From a bacterium BMS3Bbin10 (GTDB lineage: Bacteria; Pseudomonadota; Alphaproteobacteria; Rhizobiales; Methyloligellaceae), in NCBI GenBank assembly GCA_002897995.1, contig BDTT01000068.1, forward strand, positions 1 through 64,000: 64,000 nucleotides of DNA. Reading direction: 5' to 3'. The notes below the pieces were generated by a model, which was given only the letters and a program-made list of their open reading frames with translations, did not search any database and was not told the origin of the DNA. A program made the translations under genes and the position numbers. The number at the start of each line of letters is the position of its first letter. Within the stretch, counting starts at the first letter, position 1. Shown here piece by piece: positions 16,793 to 26,955 of this stretch.

Positions 16793-18867
16793 CGCCCTTC
16801 GCGGAACCAGGTGAGCGACAGGGCGCCCAGCAGCAGGGCCAGGGCGATGAGACCGGAAAAGAGCGGGATCAGACGCACGCCGCGCGTCACATAGGCGTCG
16901 CGTTTCCTGAATCCCATCCAGGCGGCGCCATGCATCACTCTGCCCGAGCGCAGCATGGCGAGGCGCGGCAGTTTTACGGCTGCCGCATCGCGCCCGGTCC
17001 AGAAGCTCCCGCCGCCCGTTTGCTCGAGGATTGGCTGTATACGCTCGGCCGTCGCACTCAGCGTCGAGAGTTCCTTGGTGTTCATCCGGCCGATATGGGC
17101 GACGGCGCGCAGCCCGCCCGACTTCAGCCGGTAGACGCCGTTGTCGCGTATATCCAGCACCTTGCGCCAATAGCCCGGACCCGCGGGCGCCAGCTCGACG
17201 GACCGTGTTTTTCCATTGGGAAGCGTCACTTCAACCGGTTCGACATTGTCCTTCATGGAGTGGCGCTCAATGGTGAGCGAGGTTTCGTCACCCGAGGCGC
17301 GCAGTATGTCTTCCTCCAGATCCGGCTCCTTCATGAGCCAGTGGGCAAGGCGGCGCAGCAGGGCGGTGTAAGGCCCGCCGCCCTCGAAGCCGCGCGCCCA
17401 CAACCAGGCATGGTCCGACAGCAGCAGCGCCACGCGGCCCTTCTTCAGCCGGTTCAGGATCAGCAGTGGCTTGTCGTCCGGCCCGTTCATCAGCACATCG
17501 CCGCGCGCGCCTTCCGCTTCGATCAGACGGAACCAGCGGCCCCACTGGGGCGGCCCGGATGCGTTTTCGCGCAGGCCCCGCGTGACCGGATGCCGCTTCC
17601 CGGTTTCGGTAATTGCGGGCCGGTAGGGTTTCTCGATCACCCGTCCGGTGGGGGCCGCGGGGAGGATTTGCGACAGCGGCGTGCGGTACAGGCTCGTCGG
17701 CGAGGCGTAGCGCGGACCGGCGGCCACCAGGACCGCCCCGCCGTTTTCCACATATTGCGCGACATTATCGAGATAGAGCAGCGGCAGGACGCCGCGGCGG
17801 TGATAGCGGTCGAAGATGATGAGATCGAACTCGTCCAGTTTCTCGGAAAAAAGTTCACGCGTGGGAAAGGCAATCAGCGAAAGCTGATTGATCGGCGTCC
17901 CGTCCTGTTTCTCCGGCGGGCGCAGAATGGTGAAATGAACAAGATCGACCGCGGCGTCCGACTTGAGCAGATTGCGCCATGTGCGCTCGCCCGCATGGGG
18001 CTCGCCCGAAACCAGCAGCACGCGCAGATTTTCCCGCACGCCCTCGGCGGCCAGAACGGCCTTGTTGTTGGCGGTGGTCAGCTCGCCCGGCGCGGCCTCC
18101 ACTTCCAGCTCGACAATGTTGAGACCGGCATGCCGAAAGCGGATCGGAACCTCGACGGTTTCGCCCGGCCGCACGCGCAGGGTTTCATCGGGCTGCCCCT
18201 CGCGGCGGACCGTCAGCGCCACCGTCTTGCCGCCCGCGCGCGCGGGCAGGTCGACGACACGGACCTCGGCATACTGCACACCGCCGACGAAACCGAAGCG
18301 CGGGGCGCGCACCACTTCCAGCCGCCGGTCGAACTCGTCCCGCTCGCCGGCAATAATCGCATGTACCGGCACCTGAAGGCCAAAGTCCTTCGCGCTGGCC
18401 GGGACGTCGTGAATCTGGCCATCGGTCAAAAGCACGACGCCGGCCAGCCGGTCGGGCGGGATGTCGGACAGCGTCTTGCCAAGATCGCCGAACAGAAGCG
18501 TCCCGTCACGGTCGCTGCCGCGCCCGAGCGGAGAGGAAACCCATCGCACTTCCATATCCGGGATCGCGCCAAGTTTCTCCGAAAGCTGTTTGCGTGCCTC
18601 GGCCGTTGCGCCGTCACGGCCGGTAAAACGCTGGCTTGCGCTCTCGTCAACCGCGACAACGACAATGTTGGACAGCGGTTCGCGGTCTTCCTGGCGCAGG
18701 TTCGGGTTTGCCAGCGCCAGCAACAAAAGCGCAAGCGCGCCGGTTCGCAGCAATGCGCCGCGCGCGCGGTTCCACAGCAGCCCGGCGGCAAGGACCGCGC
18801 CCGCGCCGCCCAGGGCGACAAGCACGTCCTGGGGCAGCAATGGCGAAAATTCGACGATCCAGTTCAT
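16789..18867 (-). CDS. Membrane protein of a MoxR/DUF58-type operon (VWA / glutamine-amidotransferase-like)
   Basis: 692 aa; N-terminal TM segments, VVAVDESASQRFTGRD, VVLLTDGQIHD, C-terminal TM LIPLFSGLIALALLLGALSLTWF. Confidence 0.82.
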   Translation of the reverse strand: MNWIVEFSPLLPQDVLVALGGAGAVLAAGLLWNRARGALLRTGALALLLLALANPNLRQEDREPLSNIVVVAVDESASQRFTGRDGATAEARKQLSEKLGAIPDMEVRWVSSPLGRGSDRDGTLLFGDLGKTLSDIPPDRLAGVVLLTDGQIHDVPASAKDFGLQVPVHAIIAGERDEFDRRLEVVRAPRFGFVGGVQYAEVRVVDLPARAGGKTVALTVRREGQPDETLRVRPGETVEVPIRFRHAGLNIVELEVEAAPGELTTANNKAVLAAEGVRENLRVLLVSGEPHAGERTWRNLLKSDAAVDLVHFTILRPPEKQDGTPINQLSLIAFPTRELFSEKLDEFDLIIFDRYHRRGVLPLLYLDNVAQYVENGGAVLVAAGPRYASPTSLYRTPLSQILPAAPTGRVIEKPYRPAITETGKRHPVTRGLRENASGPPQWGRWFRLIEAEGARGDVLMNGPDDKPLLILNRLKKGRVALLLSDHAWLWARGFEGGGPYTALLRRLAHWLMKEPDLEEDILRASGDETSLTIERHSMKDNVEPVEVTLPNGKTRSVELAPAGPGYWRKVLDIRDNGVYRLKSGGLRAVAHIGRMNTKELSTLSATAERIQPILEQTGGGSFWTGRDAAAVKLPRLAMLRSGRVMHGAAWMGFRKRDAYVTRGVRLIPLFSGLIALALLLGALSLTWFREGR

Positions 18868-18891
18868 GATCTCTATCGGCCCTACTGGTTG

Positions 18892-19022
18892 CTAGAGCGT
18901 TTCTTACAGTATTCCAAGCCACCCGCTCCCCCTTGCCCAACCACCCCGTGAGTGTACCCTTGGGGTGGTCCGTGCAAGGGGGAGCGGGTGGCTTGGCTTC
19001 GGGTTCATCGAAACCGCTCTAC
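18892..19022. repeat. Family B long-hairpin element, copy B3
   Basis: CTAGAGCGTTTC...CCAAGCCACCCGCTCCCCCTTGCCCAACCACCCC...GGGGTGGTCCGTGCAAGGGGGAGCGGGTGGCTTGG...GAAACCGCTCTA; lies inside the operon between the 19019 and 16789 genes. Confidence 0.92.
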
Positions 19023-21865
19023 TGTCCAAGGCGTTCAAGCAGGGCCGGCACATGCACCTGATCGGCCTTGTAATTGCCGGTCAGCGCATACATGACGATG
19101 TTGACGCCGACGCGGAATGCCATTTCGCGCTGTATGTCTCCGCCCGGAACGACGGGAAAAAGCGCGCGGTTTCTGTCATCGAGCGCCCAGGCGGCGGCGA
19201 AATCGTTCGAGGTGATCAGCAGCGAACTTACACCATCCGTGCGCCGCGAACGCGCGGACTTGTCGGCTTCGCTCGCCGGGGTGGCTTCAACCCACAGCGC
19301 ACCGCCATCCCATCGGCCGGGGAAATTCCTGAGCAGGTAAAATGCCTTTGTCAGCACGTGATTTTCCGGAACCGGCTCCAGCGGCGGAATATCCAGATCG
19401 CCGATCAGCCTGGACAGCGCCGTGGCGCCCGGTCCCTGCGCCCCGACTCCGCCGGGCAGGGTTCTTTGATAGTCGCGCGTGTCGAAAACGATCATGCCGC
19501 CCTGCTTCATATAGGCGTCGATCTTGGCCAGTGTCTTTTCGGCGAGCGGGTTCGCATTTTCCCGAACGGGCCAGTAGAGCAGCGGGTAGAAAGCCAGCTC
19601 GTCGGTCTCGACATTGATGCCGACGGGCTCGGCCGGTTCAATGGCCGTGCGGGCCTTGAGTACACGGCTGAGGCCGCTCAGTCCCGCCAGGCTGACACGG
19701 TCGATTTCCGCATCGCCGGTGACCACGAAAGCAAGGCGTGTGCTGAGTGTGGCTTCAAGCGCCTGTGCATCGGTGGTGGTGCCCGATTGCTGCGCACCGG
19801 CGGATTGCGCCATTATCGCCAGCACCAGCAGCGCGGGCGCGGTGGCCGCCGCTCCGCGGCGGATCATCGACACAAGGCGCCCCCCCGCGGAGAAAACCAG
19901 CATGATAATCATGTCGGCGAGAAACAGTAAAAAGGCGGCCGCGAGCAGCATGGGTTTCAACTGCACCGCCTCCAGTTCGCTGTAGCCGATCTGCCGGCTC
20001 CGGCCCGAAGGCGGGGACAGGGGCTCCAGCACGCTCCGGGCGCGAATGATGTTGAGCGCGCGCGCGGAACTTGCAGAACCGTAATATCCCGGCGGGCGCG
20101 TCGGTCCGGGCTTGGCTTCATCGATCTTCCCCGCTTCGATCGGCGCGACGGCGGGCGAGGGGGCGATGAGCCGGCCGAATCCGTCAAGCACCTCGCGCGG
20201 CGCCAGCAGGCCTGTTTGCTGCGCGGCGGCATCGCCCGGGGCTTGCGCGCGACCGGCGGCTTTCGCCGCGCCGGGCGTGGTCACGGAACGTTCCGTGATA
20301 CGGCGCAGCATTTCCACAAACAGACCGGACATCGGCAGGCTCGACCAGTCGGAATTGGCGGTGATATGGAACAGCACGATCCAGCCGTCGCCGCGCCTGG
20401 CGGCGCTGACGAGCGGTGTGCCGTCTTTCAATCGCGCCCAGACCTTGGCCTGGCGGACGGCGGCGGGGTCCGTCAGCACCTGGCGGCGCACGGTTACGTC
20501 CGCCGGCGGTTTCAGCCCATAAAACGGGCTAGAATTCTCAAACGGCGAAAGTCGTTGCGGTGTGCTCCAGGAGAGCGAACCGCCCAGAGTGCGTCCGCCC
20601 CGGCGCAGCGCGGCCGGCAGCAGCCGGTCGCCATTCTTCTCAAGACGCGGTCCGGCGAAACGAACGAGTGTGCCGCCGCGTTTCACCCAGGATTCAATTG
20701 ATTCGAGTGAGCCCGAGACCAGCTTTCCTATGTCCGCCAAAATGAGGACCGAAAGATTCCGTTGCAGCAATTCTTCAACGGAGGAAGCAATGTTGCTCCC
20801 CTTCGCCGCCTCGACCTCCGTATAGGGTGAAAGTGCCCGTTCCACATAATAGAGCGGCGAAAGAAGCGGTTGGGCGAGTTCGCGCGCTTCACCCGAAATC
20901 ACCCCGACCCGGCGCCAGCGGGACCGCGAGTCGAGCAAATGAACCGCGCCGGCGGAAGTTTCACCGGCAATCTCAAGGCGTGCGATCTGGTTGCGAATTT
21001 CAAGCGGGAGTTCAAACGCCGCATCGGCTGCCGTGGCGCCTTTGGCAAAGGAGAAAGCGACCTCGCCCAGTTGCTCGCCGCGAGTCGTGAAGGCCTGTAT
21101 TGTGCCGCCCCGCGCGTTGCCGCCGGAGCGGATAACCTGTGCGGCCAGTCTGCCCTTCTCACCCTTGGCGGTGCGCAGCCCGAGCGTGCCTGCGCCCGAT
21201 TGAGGAAGCGCAATGGCAAGCGATGCCTCCCCGCCGGCAAGGGCGGACAGGGCGGCGGCGAATTCGCTCCCGCCGCCATAATCGAGGCCATCGCTCAGCC
21301 AGACGGCCGCCAGTCCCTCCTGGCCCTTGAATTCATTTCCAAGTTTTTCCGCGAGCCGGGCACGGTCCGGGTTAAAGGGAAGGGGCTGGAGAGAGGCGGC
21401 GGCCTCGCGCGCCTCTTGCGGGCTCATCGCGCTGATGCGGGTCTCGCGCGATCCGGCGGTGCCCATCAGGATGATCGGGCGGGAGTCGCGCTCGGCGCGG
21501 GAGATATAGGTGTCGATCAGGCTTTGACGCTCGCGCCATCCGCTGGCGGCGGCCCATCCGTTATCGGCCACGATAAGCACCGGTCCCGATCCGGGAAGCG
21601 CATCGCGGTCAGGGTGAAGCACGGGGCCCGACAGGGCGAAAATCAGCAGCGCCGCCATCGCTATTCTCAAGGCCGTCAGCCACCAGGGGCTGTGCGCGGA
21701 AGTTTGTTCCGCGTCTTCCAGGCCCTTGAGCAGGCGCGTCGGCGGGAAGACAATGGTTTTCGGGCGCGGCGGTGTAATGCGCAACAGCCACCAGATGGCC
21801 GGCAGCACGATGAGCGCGCCCAGCACGAGAGGCTGAAGAAACCCGATGGGACCAAAGCTCATCAT
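19019..21865 (-). CDS. DUF4159 domain protein with N-terminal BatA-like region
   Basis: MMSFGPIGFLQPLVLGALIVLPAIWWLLRITPPRPKTIVFPPTRLL (BatA-type); C-terminal FYPLLYWPVRENANPLAEKTLAKIDAYMKQGGMIVFDTRDYQ (DUF4159). Confidence 0.92.
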   Translation of the reverse strand: MMSFGPIGFLQPLVLGALIVLPAIWWLLRITPPRPKTIVFPPTRLLKGLEDAEQTSAHSPWWLTALRIAMAALLIFALSGPVLHPDRDALPGSGPVLIVADNGWAAASGWRERQSLIDTYISRAERDSRPIILMGTAGSRETRISAMSPQEAREAAASLQPLPFNPDRARLAEKLGNEFKGQEGLAAVWLSDGLDYGGGSEFAAALSALAGGEASLAIALPQSGAGTLGLRTAKGEKGRLAAQVIRSGGNARGGTIQAFTTRGEQLGEVAFSFAKGATAADAAFELPLEIRNQIARLEIAGETSAGAVHLLDSRSRWRRVGVISGEARELAQPLLSPLYYVERALSPYTEVEAAKGSNIASSVEELLQRNLSVLILADIGKLVSGSLESIESWVKRGGTLVRFAGPRLEKNGDRLLPAALRRGGRTLGGSLSWSTPQRLSPFENSSPFYGLKPPADVTVRRQVLTDPAAVRQAKVWARLKDGTPLVSAARRGDGWIVLFHITANSDWSSLPMSGLFVEMLRRITERSVTTPGAAKAAGRAQAPGDAAAQQTGLLAPREVLDGFGRLIAPSPAVAPIEAGKIDEAKPGPTRPPGYYGSASSARALNIIRARSVLEPLSPPSGRSRQIGYSELEAVQLKPMLLAAAFLLFLADMIIMLVFSAGGRLVSMIRRGAAATAPALLVLAIMAQSAGAQQSGTTTDAQALEATLSTRLAFVVTGDAEIDRVSLAGLSGLSRVLKARTAIEPAEPVGINVETDELAFYPLLYWPVRENANPLAEKTLAKIDAYMKQGGMIVFDTRDYQRTLPGGVGAQGPGATALSRLIGDLDIPPLEPVPENHVLTKAFYLLRNFPGRWDGGALWVEATPASEADKSARSRRTDGVSSLLITSNDFAAAWALDDRNRALFPVVPGGDIQREMAFRVGVNIVMYALTGNYKADQVHVPALLERLGQ

Positions 21866-22854
21866 GCGTCGCCCCCTTTGGGCAGGCCCGCATCTATGGT
21901 TTCGGCCGGCGGGCGGTAGCGGTAATCATGTTCCAGCCCGGCCAGGCGCGTGTGCGACGCCAGCAGCGCTTCTTCCGCCGGGCGGTCCGTGTGATGCACC
22001 AGCAGCGACCATTCCAGCCGCTTGAGCTCGGCAAGAATCGCATGGCGGTGCGCGACCATACGCTCATGAAAGCGAGTCCGAAGGCTCTCCGCGCGTCCGG
22101 CGATCACCCGCTCTCCGCCCTCCGCGGCGGTAAACTCCGTGCGGCCTTCATAGGGGAGGGATTCTTCCGCGGGATCGAGGATCTGCATGAGATGACCGCG
22201 CACGCCCTGCACCGCAAGCTGCTCAAGACGCGGCGCCAGATCCTCCGGCGGCTCCAGAAAATCGGAAAACAGAAGACATTCCGAAAACTGTCCCAGAGCC
22301 GTCACCGGCGGCAGGCTGTCTTGCGCGAATGCCGGGTCGCCGGCCCGGCGCGCAATCGACAGCGCCAGTTTGTTCACCGCGGCGCGCCCGGCGCGCGGAC
22401 GCCCGCCCATGAACGCGATGCGTTCACCGCCCTGCATAAGCAATTCGCCCATCGCCAGCGCCAGGACGATGGCGCGGTCCATTTTCGATGTCGCGGAAAG
22501 ATGTGAGCGGAACGCCATGGACGCGGAAAGGTCGATCCACATCCAGACCGTGTGCGCCGCCTCCCATTCGCGTTCGCGCACATAAAGATGGTCCGATGTG
22601 GCCGAGCGGCGCCAATCGATGGATTCAGCGGCGTCGCTGTCTTCGAAATGACGGAACTGCCAGAAGGTTTCGCCCGGACCCCGGCGGCGGCGGCCGTGGA
22701 TGCCGTGGGCTACCGTGTGGGATACACGCCGCGCCGCGACCAGCAATGACGGCATGCGGGCGGCCAGCCCATGAGCGTGGGCCTCCAGCTCATGAAGCGG
22801 CGAGGTCGTCTCTGTTTCCAAGATAGTGGTCTCTCTTTCCAAGGTCGGAGCCAC
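21862..22854 (-). CDS. DUF58 domain-containing protein
   Basis: GIHGRRRRGPGETFWQFRHFEDSDAAESIDWRRSATSDHLYVREREWEAAHTVWMWIDLSASM. Confidence 0.95.
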   Translation of the reverse strand: MAPTLERETTILETETTSPLHELEAHAHGLAARMPSLLVAARRVSHTVAHGIHGRRRRGPGETFWQFRHFEDSDAAESIDWRRSATSDHLYVREREWEAAHTVWMWIDLSASMAFRSHLSATSKMDRAIVLALAMGELLMQGGERIAFMGGRPRAGRAAVNKLALSIARRAGDPAFAQDSLPPVTALGQFSECLLFSDFLEPPEDLAPRLEQLAVQGVRGHLMQILDPAEESLPYEGRTEFTAAEGGERVIAGRAESLRTRFHERMVAHRHAILAELKRLEWSLLVHHTDRPAEEALLASHTRLAGLEHDYRYRPPAETIDAGLPKGGDA

Positions 22855-22865
22855 ACCGGGGGTCG

Positions 22866-23861
22866 TTACAGCCGCTGGGCAATCGATCCGATCACGGACC
22901 GGACGGTGATGCCTTCGGCGCGCGCGGCAAAGGTCAGCGCCATGCGATGCTTCAGTATGGGCTCGGCAAGGGCGGTGACGTCGTCCACCGAGGGAGCCAG
23001 CCGGCCGTCAATCAGCGCCTTGGCGCGAACGCCAAGCATCAGGGCCTGGCTCGCGCGCGGGCCCGGACCCCATGCAATCTGCTCGTTTATGGCGTCTTCG
23101 GCGCCGCTGCCGGGACGGGCTGAACGGACCAGCGTCAGGATCGCATCGACAACCTTCTCTCCGACCGGCATCTGCCGCACCAGACGTTGCGCGGCCATCA
23201 GGTCGGTCTCGTTGAGGATCGGTTTGAGCTTGGTTTCTTCGAGTCCCGTGGTAGCAAACAGCATACGCCGCTCCGCCGCCTGGTCGGGATAGTCGATGTC
23301 TATCTGCAGCAAAAAGCGGTCAAGCTGGGCTTCGGGAAGCGGATAAGTCCCTTCCTGCTCAAGCGGGTTTTGCGTCGCCAGAACATGAAACGGGCGCGGG
23401 ACCGGATAATTGACCCCGGCCATCGTGACATGGTGTTCCTGCATGGCCTGCAGGAGCGCCGACTGGGTCTTGGGGCTCGCCCGGTTGATTTCGTCCGCCA
23501 TCAGCAGCTGAGTGAAGACCGGGCCTTTCAGAAAGCGGAACGAGCGTTTGCCGCCGGCGCCTTCTTCCAGAACCTCCGAGCCGATGATGTCCGAAGGCAT
23601 GAGGTCCGGCGTGAACTGAATTCGCTTGTTGTTCAGGCCGAGAACCGTGCCCAGCGTTTCTACCAGAGAGGTCTTGGCGAGGCCCGGGACGCCGATCAGC
23701 AACGCATGGCCGCCGGCCAGCAATGTAATCAGCGTCAGTTCAATCACCCGGTCCTGACCGAAGATAACCGAAGCCGCCGCCTCATGGACATGGCGGGCCT
23801 TGTCACCCGCGGCCTCGAGGCGTTCGGCAAGTTTTTCGTCTGTTTGACTTAGTGCGCTCAT
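22866..23861 (-). CDS. MoxR-family AAA+ ATPase
   Basis: VIFGQDRVIELTLITLLAGGHALLIGVPGLAKTSLVETL...FLKGPVFTQLLMADEINRASPKTQSALLQAMQEHHVTM. Confidence 0.96.
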   Translation of the reverse strand: MSALSQTDEKLAERLEAAGDKARHVHEAAASVIFGQDRVIELTLITLLAGGHALLIGVPGLAKTSLVETLGTVLGLNNKRIQFTPDLMPSDIIGSEVLEEGAGGKRSFRFLKGPVFTQLLMADEINRASPKTQSALLQAMQEHHVTMAGVNYPVPRPFHVLATQNPLEQEGTYPLPEAQLDRFLLQIDIDYPDQAAERRMLFATTGLEETKLKPILNETDLMAAQRLVRQMPVGEKVVDAILTLVRSARPGSGAEDAINEQIAWGPGPRASQALMLGVRAKALIDGRLAPSVDDVTALAEPILKHRMALTFAARAEGITVRSVIGSIAQRL

Positions 23862-24050
23862 GGTGCTGAATATAATCTCGTAATGATCGGATCGGAATAG
23901 TCTGCCGCCAAATTTGGTCACAATCGTGTTAGAGCGGAAGTCAGGCGGCCCCTGGACTCACGACCCCTAAACTCACGACCGGCTCCCGCCGGGCAGCAAT
24001 CAGGCGCATCACTCTTTGACCGAACGATAGGCTTGACGGGACGATAGGCG

Positions 24051-24734
24051 ATGGCACATGTGCAAGACAAGGAGGCTGGCGAATTTACGGCAGACGACTT
24101 GCGCATCCGCGCGCGCGGTGTGCTGGCCACGCCCGAGCAGCGGATCGCCAGCGAGGATGGGGCGTTTCCCGGCCGCAGCGACTTTGAACTCAATCCCGAA
24201 CTTGAAATCCTGGCGGACGTCGAACACAAACGCACGGCCGCCGTGCTCATCCCGGTTATCAAGCGCGGGGGGGCGGCTTCCATTCTGTTTACGCAGCGGA
24301 CCGACGACCTCCCCACCCATGCCGGGCAGATTTCCTTCCCCGGCGGCAAGCAGGACGCCGGCGACGCCAATGTGGTCGATACGGCGCTCAGGGAAGCCCG
24401 GGAAGAGATTGGCCTCGATCCGGAATTTGTCGAGATGGTCGGCTTTCTCGACGACTATATAACATCGACGGGCTACAGGATTTCACCGCTGGTTGCGATC
24501 ATCCGCGAGGGATATTCGATTGCCCCCGACCGCAGCGAGGTCGCCGACATATTCGATGTGCCGCTAAGCCATTTGATGAATTCGGAGAACTATGAGATGC
24601 ATGCGCGGGAATGGCGTGGCGTGAAGCGCGTTTTTTATGCCATTCCCTACGAAGATCGCTTTATCTGGGGCGCAACCGCGGGCATGCTGCGCAATCTGTG
24701 CGATTGTCTATACAGTTTGGATTCAAAGAAATGA
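24051..24734 (+). CDS. CoA pyrophosphatase, NUDIX family (NudL-like)
   Basis: LFTQRTDDLPTHAGQISFPGGKQDAGDANVVDTALREAREEIGLDP. Confidence 0.93.
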   Translation: MAHVQDKEAGEFTADDLRIRARGVLATPEQRIASEDGAFPGRSDFELNPELEILADVEHKRTAAVLIPVIKRGGAASILFTQRTDDLPTHAGQISFPGGKQDAGDANVVDTALREAREEIGLDPEFVEMVGFLDDYITSTGYRISPLVAIIREGYSIAPDRSEVADIFDVPLSHLMNSENYEMHAREWRGVKRVFYAIPYEDRFIWGATAGMLRNLCDCLYSLDSKK

Positions 24735-24994
24735 TACGCTTTTTTCTCGCCGTCATTGCCATGTTCTTCGTGCCGTTCCTCATTTACGCGGCCTTTGTTT
24801 TCGTGCGCCGGCGCGGTAATCTGGAAGGAAACCTCCTGGAAGACGCGCCGGTAAACTGGCTGGCGGTCGCGGGCACGATTCTGGCGGTTGGAACCTTTGC
24901 AAGCCTGGTTTCCATGGAAATCATTGAATATGAACAGGGGAGCCAGGCGCCCTCCCTGCGTGAGGGCCAGGTAAAACCGGGCCGCGGCCCCTGA
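24731..24994 (+). CDS. Small membrane protein (DUF6111-like)
   Basis: MIRFFLAVIAMFFVPFLIYAAFVFVRRRG...; ATGA overlap with the upstream NUDIX gene. Confidence 0.75.
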   Translation: MIRFFLAVIAMFFVPFLIYAAFVFVRRRGNLEGNLLEDAPVNWLAVAGTILAVGTFASLVSMEIIEYEQGSQAPSLREGQVKPGRGP

Positions 24995-25043
24995 CGCATG
25001 CGCGCATAACCATAAAGGTCCACTGACCCTAGGACTGTTCCAG

Positions 25044-26336
25044 ATGTCCCCGAGCCACCGGGATTCATTGCCATCGCTCGCCGGCGCGGACTGGCTGGCC
25101 TGGCCCGGCACGCGCAAGGTCTTCGCCACGATTGGCACGCAGGGCTTCGATATCCGCGCGGTCGGCGGCGCGGTGCGCGACGCCTTGCTGTCGCGCCGCG
25201 TTCAGGATGTCGATTTTGCCACCACGGCGGGTCCCGAAACGGTCATGGAACTGGCGCGGGATGCCGGATTGAAGGTTATTGCGACGGGCCTGGATCACGG
25301 CACGGTCACGGTTGTTGCGGGCGGGCGCGCATTCGAGGTGACCACGTTGCGCAAGGACGTGGAAACCTACGGACGGCGCGCGAAGGTGTCCTACACGGAC
25401 GATTGGCTGGCCGATGCGCGCCGGCGCGACTTCACGATCAACGCGCTTTATGCGGACGCCGATGGAACGCTCCACGATCCTCTGGGCGTCATCGGCGACG
25501 TAGCGGCGCGGCATATTCGTTTCATCGGCGATCCGCGCGAAAGGGTGCGCGAGGACTATCTGCGGATCCTTCGCTTCTTTCGCTTCAACGCCCAGCTCGG
25601 CGACGGGGACTTCGATGCCGCGGCCCTGGATGCCTGCGTGAGCGCGCGCGCCGGGCTGCAAGGCCTTTCCGCCGAGCGGGTGAACAGCGAAATGATGCGG
25701 CTGTTGCGCGCGCCGGGCGCCGCCGAAGCTCTGCGGAAAATGTTCGAATACGGCTTGCTTGTTCAGGTGCTCGCGGGCGTGCCGTTCCTCGGCCGGCTGG
25801 AAAAACTGATCGCCGTCGAGGCGCATCTTGGCCAGGAGCCCGACGCCGTGCTTCGGCTTGGCGCGCTGGCTGTTGCGGTGGCTGAGGACGCCGCGCGGCT
25901 GACGGGGCGGCTGCGTTTGTCGAATGCGGATGGGAAACGTCTGGAGGAAGCGTCCCGGTTTCACGGCCTGACGCCGGATATGGATGATGCCGGCGTCAGG
26001 GCCGGTATCCATGCGGTGGGGCGGTCGGGTTGCCGGGACAGGGCGCTCATGGCGTGGGCCGCGTCGCAGGATATGGCTTCAGATACAAGGTGGCGCGATC
26101 TCGTGACCCGCATCGGGGAAGCGCCAGCCCCGAAGTTTCCGCTGCTGGGGGCGGATATTGTGGGCATGGGCGTGCCGCAAGGGCCCGCGGTGGGCGAGAT
26201 ACTGGGTGAAATTGAAACGCGCTGGATCGCGGGCGGCTTCGCATTGGGCAGGGCGAAGCTGCTGGATATGGCGCGCGGACTGGTCGCCTCAAGGAGCGGC
26301 GGCACCTGTCAGGAGATGGAAAGGGAGCGCAAATGA
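25044..26336 (+). CDS. cca: CCA tRNA nucleotidyltransferase / poly(A) polymerase family
   Basis: IRAVGGAVRDALLSRRVQDVDFATTAGPE...RRDFTINALYADADGTLHDPLG...RFIGDPRERVREDYLRILRFFRF. Confidence 0.95.
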   Translation: MSPSHRDSLPSLAGADWLAWPGTRKVFATIGTQGFDIRAVGGAVRDALLSRRVQDVDFATTAGPETVMELARDAGLKVIATGLDHGTVTVVAGGRAFEVTTLRKDVETYGRRAKVSYTDDWLADARRRDFTINALYADADGTLHDPLGVIGDVAARHIRFIGDPRERVREDYLRILRFFRFNAQLGDGDFDAAALDACVSARAGLQGLSAERVNSEMMRLLRAPGAAEALRKMFEYGLLVQVLAGVPFLGRLEKLIAVEAHLGQEPDAVLRLGALAVAVAEDAARLTGRLRLSNADGKRLEEASRFHGLTPDMDDAGVRAGIHAVGRSGCRDRALMAWAASQDMASDTRWRDLVTRIGEAPAPKFPLLGADIVGMGVPQGPAVGEILGEIETRWIAGGFALGRAKLLDMARGLVASRSGGTCQEMERERK

Positions 26337-26560
26337 CACAGCAATCCTCAAGCAACGAAACACGGACCAGCGCGGTCAAGATTGCGTTCGGCGCCATGGC
26401 GCTTGTGTGCCTGGTCGCGGGCCTCGTCATCTATCTGTTCGCGGAGCAATTCGGTTTTTCCGAAGAGACCGCGCAGATCGTGGCGATTGCATTTCTGGCG
26501 GCGGGAGCGGGCGATTACCTTGTCCTGAAATTCTGGGACCGTATTGCGGGCCGGCGTTAG
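26333..26560 (+). CDS. Small membrane protein, hypothetical
   Basis: 75 aa with two TM stretches; ATGA overlap with cca. Confidence 0.75.
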   Translation: MTQQSSSNETRTSAVKIAFGAMALVCLVAGLVIYLFAEQFGFSEETAQIVAIAFLAAGAGDYLVLKFWDRIAGRR

Positions 26561-26675
26561 CAGCATAACCAGATTGCTGCCAACATAATGATTTAACACT
26601 GAAAAATTGATTCCATCAGCTTCTGTGCGCTATCATTCCTATCGAGGATTCGGGCGCCGCGGAAAGGAGTCTGAC

Positions 26676-26945
26676 ATGGCTGACCGGGATTTTGCGGCCC
26701 AGCTGCAAGGGCACTGCCTGACCACGGCGGAGATTCTGTATCGTCTGCCGGATTATCCCGCGCTCATTCAGTCCTATCTCTGGCAGGACTACGACCTTGC
26801 TCCGGCGTTTCCAAAGCTGGTCAATTTCCTCGAATTCTGGAGCGAAAACCTCGACGGCCCGCTCTACCGAATTCGCGTCATGCACAAGCAATTGCTGTCG
26901 CCAAGGGAAATCCGGTTTCTGGATGGCGAGTTTTGCCTGAACTGA
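26676..26945 (+). CDS. usg: Usg protein family
   Basis: DFAAQLQGHCLTTAEILYRLPDYPALIQSYLWQDYDLAPAFPKLVNFLEFWSENLDGPLYRIRVMHKQLLSPREIRFLDGEFCLN. Confidence 0.92.
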   Translation: MADRDFAAQLQGHCLTTAEILYRLPDYPALIQSYLWQDYDLAPAFPKLVNFLEFWSENLDGPLYRIRVMHKQLLSPREIRFLDGEFCLN

Positions 26946-26955
26946 AAATATGTGT

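Noticed and set aside
16609-18951. 780-aa + strand ORF
   Set aside because: Antisense to the well-supported 692-aa membrane protein; Arg/His/Gln/Ala-rich product typical of GC-driven shadow ORFs, and it runs through family B repeats.
13852-19022. Family B repeats considered as a CRISPR array
   Set aside because: Each unit is a single long hairpin at a separate locus; no regular spacers and no cas genes.
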